DNA of 64,000 nucleotides from Bradyrhizobium sp. Ghvi (GTDB taxonomy: Bacteria; Pseudomonadota; Alphaproteobacteria; Rhizobiales; Xanthobacteraceae): positions 558,001 to 622,000 of the forward strand of contig NZ_FOVU01000003.1 of NCBI RefSeq assembly GCF_900115265.1. Direction: 5' to 3'. Position 1 is the first letter of the stretch. Every line of letters starts with the position of its first letter. A program made the translations under genes and the position numbers. Of the stretch, positions 16,964 through 25,239 are shown one piece after another. The notes beneath the pieces were generated by a model. It saw only the letters and a list, made by a program, of their open reading frames with translations, was not told the DNA's origin and ran no database searches.

Positions 16964-18259
16964 TCAGTGGCCGGCCATCGCGGGCACTTCGCCCGGCACC
17001 ATATCGCCTGGCACGACGTCGCTGGGTCCCATCGCATGCTCGGGCCCGAGCTCACCCTCCCACTTCGCCACGACGGAGGTCGCCAACGTATTGCCGATCA
17101 CGTTGGTAGCGCTGCGGCCCATGTCGAGGAACGTATCGATGCCCATGATCATGAGCAGACCCGCCTCGGGGATGTTGAACTGCGCCAGCGTCGAGGCGAT
17201 CACGACGAGAGAGGCGCGCGGCACGCCGGCGACGCCCTTCGAGGTGATCATCAAGGTCGCGAGCAGCGCCAGCTGCGTGCCGAGCGGCATGTCGATGTGG
17301 TAGCTCTGCGCGATGAAGATGCTGGCGAACGTGCAGTACATCATCGTGCCGTCGAGATTGAAGGAATAGCCGAGCGGCAGCACGAAGCTCGAGATCCGCG
17401 ACGAGGCTCCGAAGCGGTTGAGCCCTTCCAGCGTCTTCGGGTAGGCCGCCTCCGAGCTTGCAGTGGAGAACGCAATCATCAGGGGCTCACGGATCAACCG
17501 CAGCAAATGGCTGTAGCGCGGACCGATCACGATGAAGCCGACAATCACCAGGATGCCCCAGAGGAGGAACAGCGAGAGATAGAATCCGCCCATGAACACG
17601 ATGAGCTTCCAGAGCACCAGCAGGCCATTCTTGGCCACGGTCGCGGTGATGGCGGCCCACACCGCGAGCGGCGCGAACAGCATCACATAACTCGTCACCT
17701 TCAGCATGATGTGGCTGATATCGTCGATCAGCGCCAGGATCGGCTTAGAGCGCTCCGGCAATGCACCCATCGCCACCGAGAAGAACACGGCGAAGATCAC
17801 GATCTGCAAGATCTCGTTCTGCGCCATCGCGTCCGCGATCGAGGTCGGGATCAGATGGGTCAGGAACTTCTCGATCGAAAAGGCGGAGACCGGCAGCCCG
17901 GTCGATTGCCCCGCCGCAGGCAATGTGCCCGGGAAATTCGCGCCGGGCTGCAGCAGATTGACCATGATCAGGCCCAGCATCAGCGACACGAAGGAGGCGC
18001 TGATGAACCAGCCCATGGTCTTGGCGAAGATGCGGCCGAGCTTGGCGCCCGAGCCCATATGCGCGATGCCGCCGACAAGCGTCGCGAACACCAGCGGCGC
18101 GATGATCATCTTGATCAGGCGCAGGAACATCATGGCGATCAGGTTGATGGCGGAGGCCCATTCGGCGCGGGTGTCGGGCAGGAAGTTGTAGATCGCCGAG
18201 CCCACGATGATCCCGAGCACCATCGCGCCTAGGATGTATTGCGTAAACCTGTTCGACAT
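16964..18259 (-). CDS. Dicarboxylate/amino-acid:cation symporter (DAACS family, GltP/DctA-like)
   Basis: 431 residues, about eight membrane segments. Family features: the first hairpin-loop serine motif AFSTASSEAAYPKTLE, the NLDGTMMY segment in transmembrane 7 and VPRASLVVIASTL, with MGIDTFLDMGRSATNVIGN near the end (Asp and Asn that bind the substrate amino group/carboxylate). The pattern is closer to glutamate/aspartate carriers than to C4-dicarboxylate DctA. The inner-membrane protein is paired with a periplasmic glutamate-type binding protein, which is unusual because DAACS carriers work without one. Confidence 0.93.
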   Translation of the reverse strand: MSNRFTQYILGAMVLGIIVGSAIYNFLPDTRAEWASAINLIAMMFLRLIKMIIAPLVFATLVGGIAHMGSGAKLGRIFAKTMGWFISASFVSLMLGLIMVNLLQPGANFPGTLPAAGQSTGLPVSAFSIEKFLTHLIPTSIADAMAQNEILQIVIFAVFFSVAMGALPERSKPILALIDDISHIMLKVTSYVMLFAPLAVWAAITATVAKNGLLVLWKLIVFMGGFYLSLFLLWGILVIVGFIVIGPRYSHLLRLIREPLMIAFSTASSEAAYPKTLEGLNRFGASSRISSFVLPLGYSFNLDGTMMYCTFASIFIAQSYHIDMPLGTQLALLATLMITSKGVAGVPRASLVVIASTLAQFNIPEAGLLMIMGIDTFLDMGRSATNVIGNTLATSVVAKWEGELGPEHAMGPSDVVPGDMVPGEVPAMAGH

Positions 18260-18467
18260 TGCTTACCCCCACGTACACCGGCGCTTCATGATGTCGCAGA
18301 TGTCAGGGCGACGCAACACGCTTTGCGTGTGGACGCGTTGGCCGGATGTTCCCGTTGTGCAATGGAACGCGGCGATTTAGCCTTCGTGCAGCGCACAACG
18401 ATGCAGTCTGCACGCTTTCTTTGCGGCCCCTGCATCAATAATCGCCAGGCAATGAGGGGAAAACGCC

Positions 18468-19469
18468 ATGACTGCAAACGTCAATCGCCAGATTCTTCTG
18501 GTGGAAAAGCCCAGTGGCAAGCTCGGGCCCGAACATTTCAAGATGGTGGAGAGCGCAGTGCCGGAGCCGAAGGACGGCGAAGCCCTGCTGCGGGTGCGTT
18601 ACATTTCGCTCGACGCTGCCAACCGCGCATGGATGCACGGTGCAACCTACCGCTCTGCCGTCGAAGCCAACAGCGTGATGGCCGGTGGCGCCATCGCCGA
18701 GGTCATCAGTTCCAAGGCTGAGGGTCTTGCGCCCGGCGATATCGTGTTCGGTGACACGGGCTGGCAGGAGTTTGCTGCAGTGCCAGCGAAACACTTGACG
18801 AAAATGCCGAAGCTCGAGCCGATGACGCATCTGCTCAGCGTGTTCGGCATCGCCGGCCTCACGGCCTATTTCGGCCTGCTCGAAGTCGGCAAGCCGAAGG
18901 AGGGCGAGACGGTCGTGGTCTCTGCGGCCGCGGGCTCGGTCGGCTCGATCGTCGGGCAGATTGCCAAGATCAAGGGATGTCGCGTCATCGGCATTGCCGG
19001 CGGGGCGGACAAGTGCAACTGGCTGACCTCCGAACTCGGCTTCGATGCCGCCGTCGACTACAAGGACGGCGCCGTATTCAAGGCACTGCGCGCGGCGGCG
19101 CCAAAGGGCATCGACGTCTATTTCGACAATGTCGGCGGCGACATTCTCGAAGCCTGCCTTCCGCAGATGAACAATTACGGCCGCATCGCCTGCTGCGGCG
19201 CGATCTCGCAATATGACGGCGCGCCCTCGGCGCACGGGCCGCGCGGCGTGCCCGGCCTGATCGTGGTGAAGCGGCTCGTCATGCAGGGCTTCATCGTGAT
19301 GGACTTCATGAAGGACAGCCAGCGCGCGCTCACCGACCTGCAGGCCTGGGTGAAATCCGGCAAGCTGAAAGTCCAGGAAGACATTATCGATGGCCTCCAG
19401 AACACGCCGAAAGCGCTGATCGGATTGCTCGCCGGCGAGAACCGTGGCAAGCGCATGGTGAAGCTGTGA
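18468..19469 (+). CDS. NADPH-dependent zinc-free medium-chain reductase (curcumin/alkenal reductase-like)
   Basis: 333 residues. MDR-family fold without zinc ligands; nucleotide-binding AAAGSVGSIVGQIAKIKG at about 148-165 replaces the classical GxGxxG, and FDNVGGDILEACLPQMNNYGRI follows. This matches the YncB/CurA and leukotriene B4 12-hydroxydehydrogenase group, which reduce alpha,beta-unsaturated ketones and aldehydes with NADPH. Probable detoxification role. Single-gene unit, divergent from the DAACS symporter. Confidence 0.9.
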   Translation: MTANVNRQILLVEKPSGKLGPEHFKMVESAVPEPKDGEALLRVRYISLDAANRAWMHGATYRSAVEANSVMAGGAIAEVISSKAEGLAPGDIVFGDTGWQEFAAVPAKHLTKMPKLEPMTHLLSVFGIAGLTAYFGLLEVGKPKEGETVVVSAAAGSVGSIVGQIAKIKGCRVIGIAGGADKCNWLTSELGFDAAVDYKDGAVFKALRAAAPKGIDVYFDNVGGDILEACLPQMNNYGRIACCGAISQYDGAPSAHGPRGVPGLIVVKRLVMQGFIVMDFMKDSQRALTDLQAWVKSGKLKVQEDIIDGLQNTPKALIGLLAGENRGKRMVKL

Positions 19470-19624
19470 CGACGTAGTTACGTCGTAATCTCCCTGTCAT
19501 TATCTGCTTGCGGTAGAGGTCGCGGCGGCCAATGATGCTGCGCGCGGCGTTGCCTCGCGACGATTTTGCTTGCATCGCTTATTGATAATGCGTCGGCGTT
19601 ACCGACAGGGCAGGATTCATTCAA

Positions 19625-20500
19625 ATGTTCAACATGTTGAAACATGCATCAACGCGTCCCGCGTTGCTCGCCGCAGCTCTCTTCGCAATTGCAACAAGCG
19701 CATTCGCGCAAGCGCCGACCGAGGCTCAGAAGAGTGCCATCCGCTCCGCATGCCGCTCGGATTTCATGGCGCATTGCGCCAGCGTGACGCCGGGCGGGGT
19801 CGAAGCGTATCAGTGTTTGCAGAGCCACATGTCGAGCCTGTCGGCGGGTTGCCAGAGCGCGGTCCGCGCCGTCGAGCCGGCGGCGACGCCGAAGAGCGAA
19901 GCGGCGCCGGCCAAATCCGAACCGGTCAAATCCGAGCCTGCCAAATCCGAGCCTGCCAACACCGAGCCTGCCAAGACGGAGCCTATCAAGACCGAAGCGG
20001 CTCCCGCTGCCGCACCCGCGGCGAAGCCGGCCGCCAGCGCGGCTCCGAAAGCCGCCGCGGCCAAGCCGAGCAGTGCGCAGGCTGCGGCGATCAAGAGCGC
20101 GTGCCGCGCCGATTATCCCAAGGTGTGCGCCAGCGTTCCGCCAGGCGGCGCTTCCGCACTCGAATGCCTGGAAAAGAACAAGGCCAAGGTTTCGCCCGCC
20201 TGCGAGAAGGCCGTAACCGCAGCAGCTGGTGGCGGCGGGGCGACAGCGACGGCAGTTCCAGCGGCTGCTGCACCGGCCGCCGGAGCAGCGCCTGCAGCCG
20301 CGCCTGCCATGATCGTCCTCCGCCCGCTCAGGCCGCGCGAAGAGCTGTTCATCGTACGCTCCGCCTGCAGTGCCGATATCCGCTCGCTCTGCGCCGGCGT
20401 TGCACCCGGTGGTGGCCGCATCGTGCAGTGCATTGCCAGCAACGCCGCATCGCTGTCGCCGGCGTGCAAGGATGTGCTGGCGCCATTTGCGGCGCGATGA
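19625..20500 (+). CDS. Secreted cysteine-rich-repeat protein (three GLG1-like repeats)
   Basis: 291 residues with signal peptide (cleavage near TSAFAQA). Three copies of a about 45-residue four-Cys repeat: SACRSDFMAHCASVTPGGVE (from about 41), SACRADYPKVCASVPPGGAS (from about 158) and SACSADIRSLCAGVAPGGGR (from about 243), each followed by a CL or CI pair and an S-x-x-C ending. Low-complexity linkers separate them; the first has repeated KSEP/KTEP units, the second Ala/Gly/Pro. The repeat resembles the cysteine-rich repeat of eukaryotic Golgi glycoprotein 1, which also occurs in rhizobial periplasmic proteins. Function unknown. Confidence 0.85.
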   Translation: MFNMLKHASTRPALLAAALFAIATSAFAQAPTEAQKSAIRSACRSDFMAHCASVTPGGVEAYQCLQSHMSSLSAGCQSAVRAVEPAATPKSEAAPAKSEPVKSEPAKSEPANTEPAKTEPIKTEAAPAAAPAAKPAASAAPKAAAAKPSSAQAAAIKSACRADYPKVCASVPPGGASALECLEKNKAKVSPACEKAVTAAAGGGGATATAVPAAAAPAAGAAPAAAPAMIVLRPLRPREELFIVRSACSADIRSLCAGVAPGGGRIVQCIASNAASLSPACKDVLAPFAAR

Positions 20501-20586
20501 CGCGCCTAAATGAATTTTCGAACGCCTGCCACGACCAATGTTTGGCGAAGATCCGATTACAATCACGTCAAGACCGGGAGGACAAC

Positions 20587-20802
20587 ATGCGTTCATTGCT
20601 GCTGGTTGCTTCTGCGCTTCTCGCCTTCGGAGTGTCCATGAGCTTCGAGTCGTCTGATGCCAACGCGGTCGTGTGCGGCCGCGGGGTCTACCGCGCCGGT
20701 TGCGCCGGACCGAATGGCGCGGTGGTCGTTCGCCACCCGGTGCCGGCGGTTCGCTGTACGAGAGTGCTGGTGAACGGGGTCTACGTGAAGCGCTGCGTCT
20801 GA
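20587..20802 (+). CDS. Small secreted cysteine protein, conserved hypothetical
   Basis: 71 residues from ATG 20587, with GGGAGG six bases upstream. Signal peptide MRSLLLVASALLAFGVS, cleavage near SDANA-V; short mature part with paired Cys (VVCGRGVYRAGCAGPNG and VRCTRVLVNGVYVKRCV). Small proteins of this GRGVYRAGCAGP type are frequent in Bradyrhizobium and Rhodopseudomonas genomes; no function is known. It lies 86 bp after the three-repeat Cys protein and may share its promoter. Confidence 0.85.
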   Translation: MRSLLLVASALLAFGVSMSFESSDANAVVCGRGVYRAGCAGPNGAVVVRHPVPAVRCTRVLVNGVYVKRCV

Positions 20803-20943
20803 CGCGCGAGTGGCCAAGCCGGCGCGGTTTGGCTATGGTTCGCACCTGACGGTTTCGGGCACATGGGAAGCGGGTGTCCGCGGCTGTGCTGCGGTGCAAC
20901 TCGCCTTGGCGATAATTCCGCTGGGGTGGGAAACCGGAGCCCA

Positions 20944-20981
20944 TTAGTCTACCCTGAGATAGTAAGTATACTGTCAATTAG
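20944..20981 (+). promoter_or_regulatory. Promoter/operator of the monooxygenase-ligase operon
   Basis: GTAAGTATACTGTCAA at 20962-20977 is identical over 16 bases to 25199-25214 upstream of the gentisate dioxygenase gene. It contains a -10-like TATACT (20967-20972) with a weak TTAGTC 17 bp upstream, and a symmetric AGTATACT core. The Shine-Dalgarno GGGAGG follows at 20981-20986. Probably both promoter and binding site of the MarR regulator encoded at 23930-24442. Confidence 0.6.
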
Positions 20982-20992
20982 GGAGGCAGACG

Positions 20993-22132
20993 TTGCGGAT
21001 CGCCGTGATTGGTGGGGGGCCCGGTGGGCTCTACTTCGCCTATCTCTGGAAAAAGCGTCACCCCGAGGATCAGGTCGACCTGTTCGAACAGAACCCGGCC
21101 GACGCGACCTGGGGCTTTGGCGTCGTGTTCTCGGACCAGGCGCTGGAGTTCCTGCGCGCCGACGACCCCGAGACGGTCGATGCGATCGCGCCGCATATGG
21201 AGAGTTGGGAGAACATCACCCTGAACCTCGGCGGCGACAGCGTTGCCATCGACGGTGTCGGTTTCTCCTCGATCGGCCGGCTCGAGCTGTTGCAGTTCCT
21301 GCAGCAGCGCGCGCTCGAGGTCGGCGTCACCTCCCGCTTCGACACCCAGATCCAGGCCATCGACCAGCTCAATGGCCACGATTTGATCGTCGCCGCCGAT
21401 GGGCTCAACTCGCTGGTCCGTCGCACCTTCGAAGGCGATTTCGGCACCTCGCTGTCCTACTCCTCCAACAAATTCGTCTGGTACGGCACCTCCAAGCGCT
21501 TCGACACGCTGTCGCAGACTTTTGTGAAGACGGACCGCGGCGCCTTCAACGCCCATCACTACCGATACTCGCCGACCATGAGCACCTTCCTGGTCGAATG
21601 CGACCATGCGACCTGGCAGGCCTATGGTTTCGCCTACAAGGACGTCGAGCAGTCCAAGGGCGTGTGCGAGGAGGTGTTCGCCGACACGCTCGGCGGCCAT
21701 TGCCTGGTCTCGAACAAATCGCTCTGGCGCAATTTCCCCTGGGTGTGGAACGAGCACTGGGCGTTCAAGAACATGGTGCTGATCGGCGATGCGCTGCACT
21801 CGGCGCATTTCTCGATCGGCTCAGGCACGCGGCTCGCGATCGAGGACGCGATCGCGCTGGTCAAGGCGCTCGAATCCGATGCACATCTGGCGACCGCGCT
21901 ACATCGCTACCAGGCAGCACGGAAGCCGGTGGTGCAGAAGCTCGTCAACGCGGCCCGCACCAGCGCGTTCTGGTACGAGCACTTTGCCCAGCACATGCAG
22001 CTCGGCCTGATGGACTTTGCCTATAGCTACATCACCCGCTCCGGCCGCATCGACGATTCCCGGCTGCGCGCGATGTCGCCGGCCTTCATGGCCCGCTACG
22101 AGGCCGCGAAGAACGCCGGAGACGCGGCATGA
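20993..22132 (+). CDS. FAD-dependent monooxygenase, salicylyl-CoA 5-hydroxylase-like (single domain)
   Basis: 379 residues starting at TTG 20993 behind a strong GGGAGG site; no ATG fits, so TTG is accepted. FAD-binding GGGPGGLYFAYLWKK at the N-terminus and the second FAD motif GDALHSAHFSIGSGTRLAIEDA near 260-280. The sequence resembles the N-terminal half of bifunctional salicylyl-CoA 5-hydroxylase and 2-aminobenzoyl-CoA monooxygenase/reductase, but the reductase half is missing, so a simple ring hydroxylation is likelier than hydroxylation plus reduction. It overlaps the aryl-CoA ligase start as ATGA. Proposed reaction: salicylyl-CoA (or similar) to gentisyl-CoA. Confidence 0.82.
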   Translation: MRIAVIGGGPGGLYFAYLWKKRHPEDQVDLFEQNPADATWGFGVVFSDQALEFLRADDPETVDAIAPHMESWENITLNLGGDSVAIDGVGFSSIGRLELLQFLQQRALEVGVTSRFDTQIQAIDQLNGHDLIVAADGLNSLVRRTFEGDFGTSLSYSSNKFVWYGTSKRFDTLSQTFVKTDRGAFNAHHYRYSPTMSTFLVECDHATWQAYGFAYKDVEQSKGVCEEVFADTLGGHCLVSNKSLWRNFPWVWNEHWAFKNMVLIGDALHSAHFSIGSGTRLAIEDAIALVKALESDAHLATALHRYQAARKPVVQKLVNAARTSAFWYEHFAQHMQLGLMDFAYSYITRSGRIDDSRLRAMSPAFMARYEAAKNAGDAA

Positions 22133-23742
22133 GCAACGAAATACGCGACCTGGTGCCCGCAGACAGCGCGGGCGCCCGCGAGATCGGCTTTGCCGTTCCG
22201 GACAGCTACAACGCCAGTCGCGTGCTGTTCGACAATCTCGCCAAGAGGCGCGGCGACAAGCTCGCGCTGATTGGCCCCGCAGGCACACGGACCTATGCCC
22301 AGCTCTGCGCCGAGGCTTGCCGTTGGGGCAATGGTTTTGCATCGCTCGGCCTGAAGCGCGGCGACCGCGTGCTGCTGTTCATGGACGACACGCCGGCTTA
22401 TCCCGCGGCCTTCTTCGGCGCGGTGCGCGCCGGCTTCGTGCCGCTGCTGATCAACACGCTGACGCCGCCGGACCTCTTGCAATTCTATCTCGCCGATTCC
22501 AGCGCGACGGTTGCGGTCGCTGATGCCGAGTTCGGCGCGCGCTTCAATGCCGAGGCCTGCAAGGACACGGGGCTGCGCACGCTGATCGTCGTGAATGGCG
22601 CGGTGGGCGATCACGCCGTGCCGCGGGCGGTAGCCGCCGCAGACTGGCTTTCGCAATTCCCCGCCGAGGTGGCGGAAGCGGCGACGCATCGCAACGAGAT
22701 GGCGTTCTGGATGTACTCCTCCGGCTCGACCGGCCGTCCCAAGGGCATCGTCCATCTCCAGCACGACATGGCCTATAGCGAGGCCGCCTTTGCGCGGAAC
22801 GTGCTGAAGCTGATGCCGGACGATATCTGCTTCTCGGTGCCAAAGATTTTCTTCGCCTATGGTTTCGGCAATTCCGTCACCTTCCCGTTCTCATCAGGCG
22901 CCGCGACGTTGTTGCTGCCGGGCCAGCCGAAACCGGCGGCAATCTTTGCGGCGATCGAGCAGTACAAGCCGACGGTCTTCTTCGGCCTGCCGACGCTCTA
23001 TACCTCGCTGACCAAGGCCGATGGCGCGGCCACGACTGATTTCTCATCGCTGCGGATGGCTCTCTCGGCCGCCGAAGTGCTGTCGGCCGAGGTCTTCAAT
23101 GGCTGGAAGGCGCTGACCGGGCTCGAGATCGTCGAAGGCCTCGGCTCGACCGAGGTGCTGCACATTTATCTCAGCAATCGCCCCGAGCAGAAGAAGCTCG
23201 GCGCCGCCGGCCTGCGCGTGCCCGGCTACGAGGTCGCGCTGCGCGACAAGGACGGCCGCGATGTCGGCGACAATGAGGAAGGCATCTTGTGGGTGCGCGG
23301 CGATTCCAACACGCCGCTGTACTGGAACCGGCCCGACAAATCCGCCGAAACCATCCGCGAGGGGGGATGGATCTACACCGGCGATCGCTTCGTGCGCGAC
23401 AGCGACGGCTTTCACTTCTTCCGCGGCCGCGCCGACGATCTCGTCAAGATCTCGGGCCAGTGGGTCTATCCGCTCGAGGTCGAGCTGTGCCTCGCCGACC
23501 ACCCTGATATTCGCGAATGCGCCGTGTTCGCGGCCGAACTGCCGGACCGGCGCATGACGCTGAAGGCGGTGGTGGTGATGAACAACCGCGCCACGGACCA
23601 GAGCGAGGCGACGCGGCGGTTGCAGGACTACGTCAAGGGCAAGCTGCTGCCCTACAAATATCCGCGCGAAGTGATCTTCATCGACGAGTTGCCGAAGACC
23701 GGAACGGGGAAGATCGATCGGCAGGCGTTGCTACGGATGTAG
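22129..23742 (+). CDS. Benzoate-CoA ligase family enzyme (aryl-acid--CoA ligase)
   Basis: 537 residues, start ATG 22129 overlapping the previous stop. AMP-binding P-loop YSSGSTGRPKG (about 199-209), VFFGLPTLYTSL, EGLGSTEVLHIYLSN, YTGDR and the C-terminal catalytic-Lys segment TGTGKIDR. The EGLGSTEVLHIYLSNRP stretch is characteristic of the benzoate/2-aminobenzoate/4-hydroxybenzoate-CoA ligase clade. Coupled to a salicylyl-CoA-hydroxylase-like gene, it most likely activates salicylate or anthranilate with ATP and CoA; the exact acid cannot be read from sequence. Confidence 0.9.
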   Translation: MSNEIRDLVPADSAGAREIGFAVPDSYNASRVLFDNLAKRRGDKLALIGPAGTRTYAQLCAEACRWGNGFASLGLKRGDRVLLFMDDTPAYPAAFFGAVRAGFVPLLINTLTPPDLLQFYLADSSATVAVADAEFGARFNAEACKDTGLRTLIVVNGAVGDHAVPRAVAAADWLSQFPAEVAEAATHRNEMAFWMYSSGSTGRPKGIVHLQHDMAYSEAAFARNVLKLMPDDICFSVPKIFFAYGFGNSVTFPFSSGAATLLLPGQPKPAAIFAAIEQYKPTVFFGLPTLYTSLTKADGAATTDFSSLRMALSAAEVLSAEVFNGWKALTGLEIVEGLGSTEVLHIYLSNRPEQKKLGAAGLRVPGYEVALRDKDGRDVGDNEEGILWVRGDSNTPLYWNRPDKSAETIREGGWIYTGDRFVRDSDGFHFFRGRADDLVKISGQWVYPLEVELCLADHPDIRECAVFAAELPDRRMTLKAVVVMNNRATDQSEATRRLQDYVKGKLLPYKYPREVIFIDELPKTGTGKIDRQALLRM

Positions 23743-23746
23743 CTCC

Positions 23747-23929
23747 CGCTGTCATCGCCCGGCTGCGACCGGGCGATCCAGTATTCCAGAGACAGCAGTG
23801 ATGGAGCCGGGAAGCCGCGGCGTACTGGATTCCCCGCTTGACGCCATCGCTAAAGCTTCGGCGCCCCTGGACCTCAACCTCGGCGAAGCCTTGGCGTAGC
23901 CGGGTCGCGGGGAATGACAGCGGAGAATT
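23747..23929. repeat. Intergenic repeat, CCAGTATTCCAGAGA family
   Basis: Contains CGATCCAGTATTCCAGAGA and AGCCGCGGCGTACTGG separated by a palindromic stretch, all shared with 31638-31698 in the same orientation. It fills the gap between the convergent CoA ligase and MarR genes. Likely folds as a terminator in both directions. Confidence 0.75.
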
Positions 23930-24442
23930 TCACCCCGCCTTCCCGAGATGCTCCAGCGCATCCTCGGCCCGCAGCGGCACCCGTGAGGCTTCGTTGTTGA
24001 GATCGACGAGTTGCGTCATCAGCCCCATCAACGCCTTGCGCTCGGTGGGCTTCAACGGCTCAAGCATCCGCGCTTGGGCGCGTTCGACCGCAGGAATGAT
24101 CTCGCGCAGGATCGCCGCACCGCTCTTGGTCAAATAAAGCAGCTTGATCCGCTTGTCCTCCGGTGCCGGCCTGCGCTCGACAAAATCCTTTGCCTGGAGG
24201 CGCTCGATCACGCTGCCGAGGGTGGAGCGATCGAAGGCGATCACGGCCGAGAGCCGCGTCGCATCGATGCCGGGATGGGTGTGGATCGCGATCAACGCCG
24301 CATATTGCACCGGCGTGAGGTCGAACGCCTTGCACTCCTCCATGAAGATCGAGACCGCGATCTGCTGCATGCGCCGGAACAGATAGCCCGGCGCGGCATA
24401 GACCTCGTCCATCGTGATCGGAGGAAGAGGCTTATTCGGCAT
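23930..24442 (-). CDS. MarR-family transcriptional regulator
   Basis: 170 residues from ATG 24442, overlapping the end of the isomerase gene by 11 bp; longer readings have no support. Winged helix typical of MarR: LTPVQYAALIAIHTHPGIDATRLSAVIAFDRSTLGSVIERLQAKDFVERRPAPEDKR, with the wing DKRIKLLYLT. MarR proteins next to aromatic catabolism genes usually repress and are released by the aryl acid or its CoA thioester. The repeated 16-bp sequence at 20962 and 25199 is the obvious candidate operator. Confidence 0.9.
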   Translation of the reverse strand: MPNKPLPPITMDEVYAAPGYLFRRMQQIAVSIFMEECKAFDLTPVQYAALIAIHTHPGIDATRLSAVIAFDRSTLGSVIERLQAKDFVERRPAPEDKRIKLLYLTKSGAAILREIIPAVERAQARMLEPLKPTERKALMGLMTQLVDLNNEASRVPLRAEDALEHLGKAG

Positions 24443-25064
24443 CGGGCTGCTTCTCCGGTGCCGCGTTGGCAAAGGCAGCCAAGGCTTTGGCAGCGGCTTC
24501 CGCCTCGAGCAGGCGCGGATAGGCCGCGACATCGACGCCGAAACGGCGCGCATTGGCGAGTTGCGGCACCAGGCAGAGATCGGCCAGCGTCGGTGCATCG
24601 CCGAAGCAGAACGGCCCGGCCTCGTCCTTGATCAGGGTCTCGCAGGCCGACAGTCCCTCGCGATTGACCCAGGCGGCCCAGTCCTGAACTTTCTCCTCGG
24701 GCAAACCAAGCTCCCGCAGCCGCGCCAGCACCTTCAGATTCTGCACCGGATGGGTATCGCAGGCGATCGCCAGCGCGAACGCCCGCACCTTGGCGCGCTG
24801 CAGCGGATCCTTCGGCAGCAGCGGCGGATTGGGGTGGGTTTCATCGAGCCATTCGATGATGGCGACCGATTGGGTCAGCACCGCACCCGCATCATTCTCC
24901 AGCGCAGGCACGAGGCCCTGCGGGTTGATGGCGAGATAGGCGGGCGCGCATTGCTCGCCCTTGCGGAGATGGTGCGGCAAGTGCTCGGCACTGAGGCTCT
25001 TCAGGTTCAACGCGATCCGCACGCGATAGGCGGCGCTGGAGCGGAAATAGCCATGCAGCTTCAT
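24432..25064 (-). CDS. maiA: Maleylacetoacetate/maleylpyruvate isomerase (zeta-class GST)
   Basis: 210 residues. Zeta-class glutathione transferase features: active-site motif FRSSAAYRVRIALNLK (SSxxxRVR, residues 8-23), LVPALENDAGAVLTQSVAIIEWLDE and the C-terminal GDAPTLADLCLVPQ. In gentisate pathways this glutathione-dependent cis-trans isomerase converts maleylpyruvate to fumarylpyruvate. It forms a - strand operon with marR and is divergent from gentisate 1,2-dioxygenase, which makes its substrate, so maleylpyruvate is likelier than maleylacetoacetate. The downstream hydrolase of the pathway is not in this window. Confidence 0.9.
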   Translation of the reverse strand: MKLHGYFRSSAAYRVRIALNLKSLSAEHLPHHLRKGEQCAPAYLAINPQGLVPALENDAGAVLTQSVAIIEWLDETHPNPPLLPKDPLQRAKVRAFALAIACDTHPVQNLKVLARLRELGLPEEKVQDWAAWVNREGLSACETLIKDEAGPFCFGDAPTLADLCLVPQLANARRFGVDVAAYPRLLEAEAAAKALAAFANAAPEKQPDAE

Positions 25065-25080
25065 CGGAATCCTCCCTGTC

Positions 25081-25158
25081 CGTCATTCCGGGGCTCGCGG
25101 AAGCGAGCCCGGAATCTCGAGATTCCGGGTTCGGCTGTTCGAGCCGCCCCGGAATGAC
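25081..25158. repeat. Palindromic intergenic repeat, CGTCATTCCGGGG family
   Basis: Outer arms CGTCATTCCGGGG (25081-25093) and CCCCGGAATGAC (25147-25158), with internal CTCGCGGAAGCGAG and CCGGAATCTCGAGATTCCGG palindromes. It sits between divergent genes, immediately upstream of maiA (starts 25064), so it is in the maiA leader rather than a terminator position. Related copies at 54710-54814 and 58664-58705. Confidence 0.75.
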
Positions 25159-25181
25159 TCCTTATACATAGAGCCGCCACG

Positions 25182-25214
25182 TTGACGCTATCCAAATCGT
25201 AAGTATACTGTCAA
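25182..25214 (+). promoter_or_regulatory. Promoter/operator of gentisate 1,2-dioxygenase gene
   Basis: TTGACG (25182-25187) and TATACT (25204-25209) are spaced by 16 bp, a good sigma-70 arrangement. The -10 is embedded in GTAAGTATACTGTCAA (25199-25214), identical to the sequence before the monooxygenase operon. A MarR dimer on this site would block the promoter. AGGAGG follows at about 25228. Confidence 0.65.
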
Positions 25215-25239
25215 ATTAGAAACGAGCAGGAGGCGCGCC

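Noticed and set aside
16967..18232. 421-codon open frame antisense to the DAACS symporter
   Set aside because: His/Asp/Arg-rich translation mirrors hydrophobic codons of the symporter; no domain.
19915..19995. Tandem repeat-like stretch considered as CRISPR
   Set aside because: Units are codon-phased KSEP/KTEP coding repeats inside a gene, without spacers.
19570..20586. Long open frame overlapping the three-repeat Cys protein and running in frame into the 71-residue protein
   Set aside because: The 19625-20500 frame has the signal peptide and repeated Cys motifs; only the end of the other frame (from 20587, with its own ribosome site) is real.
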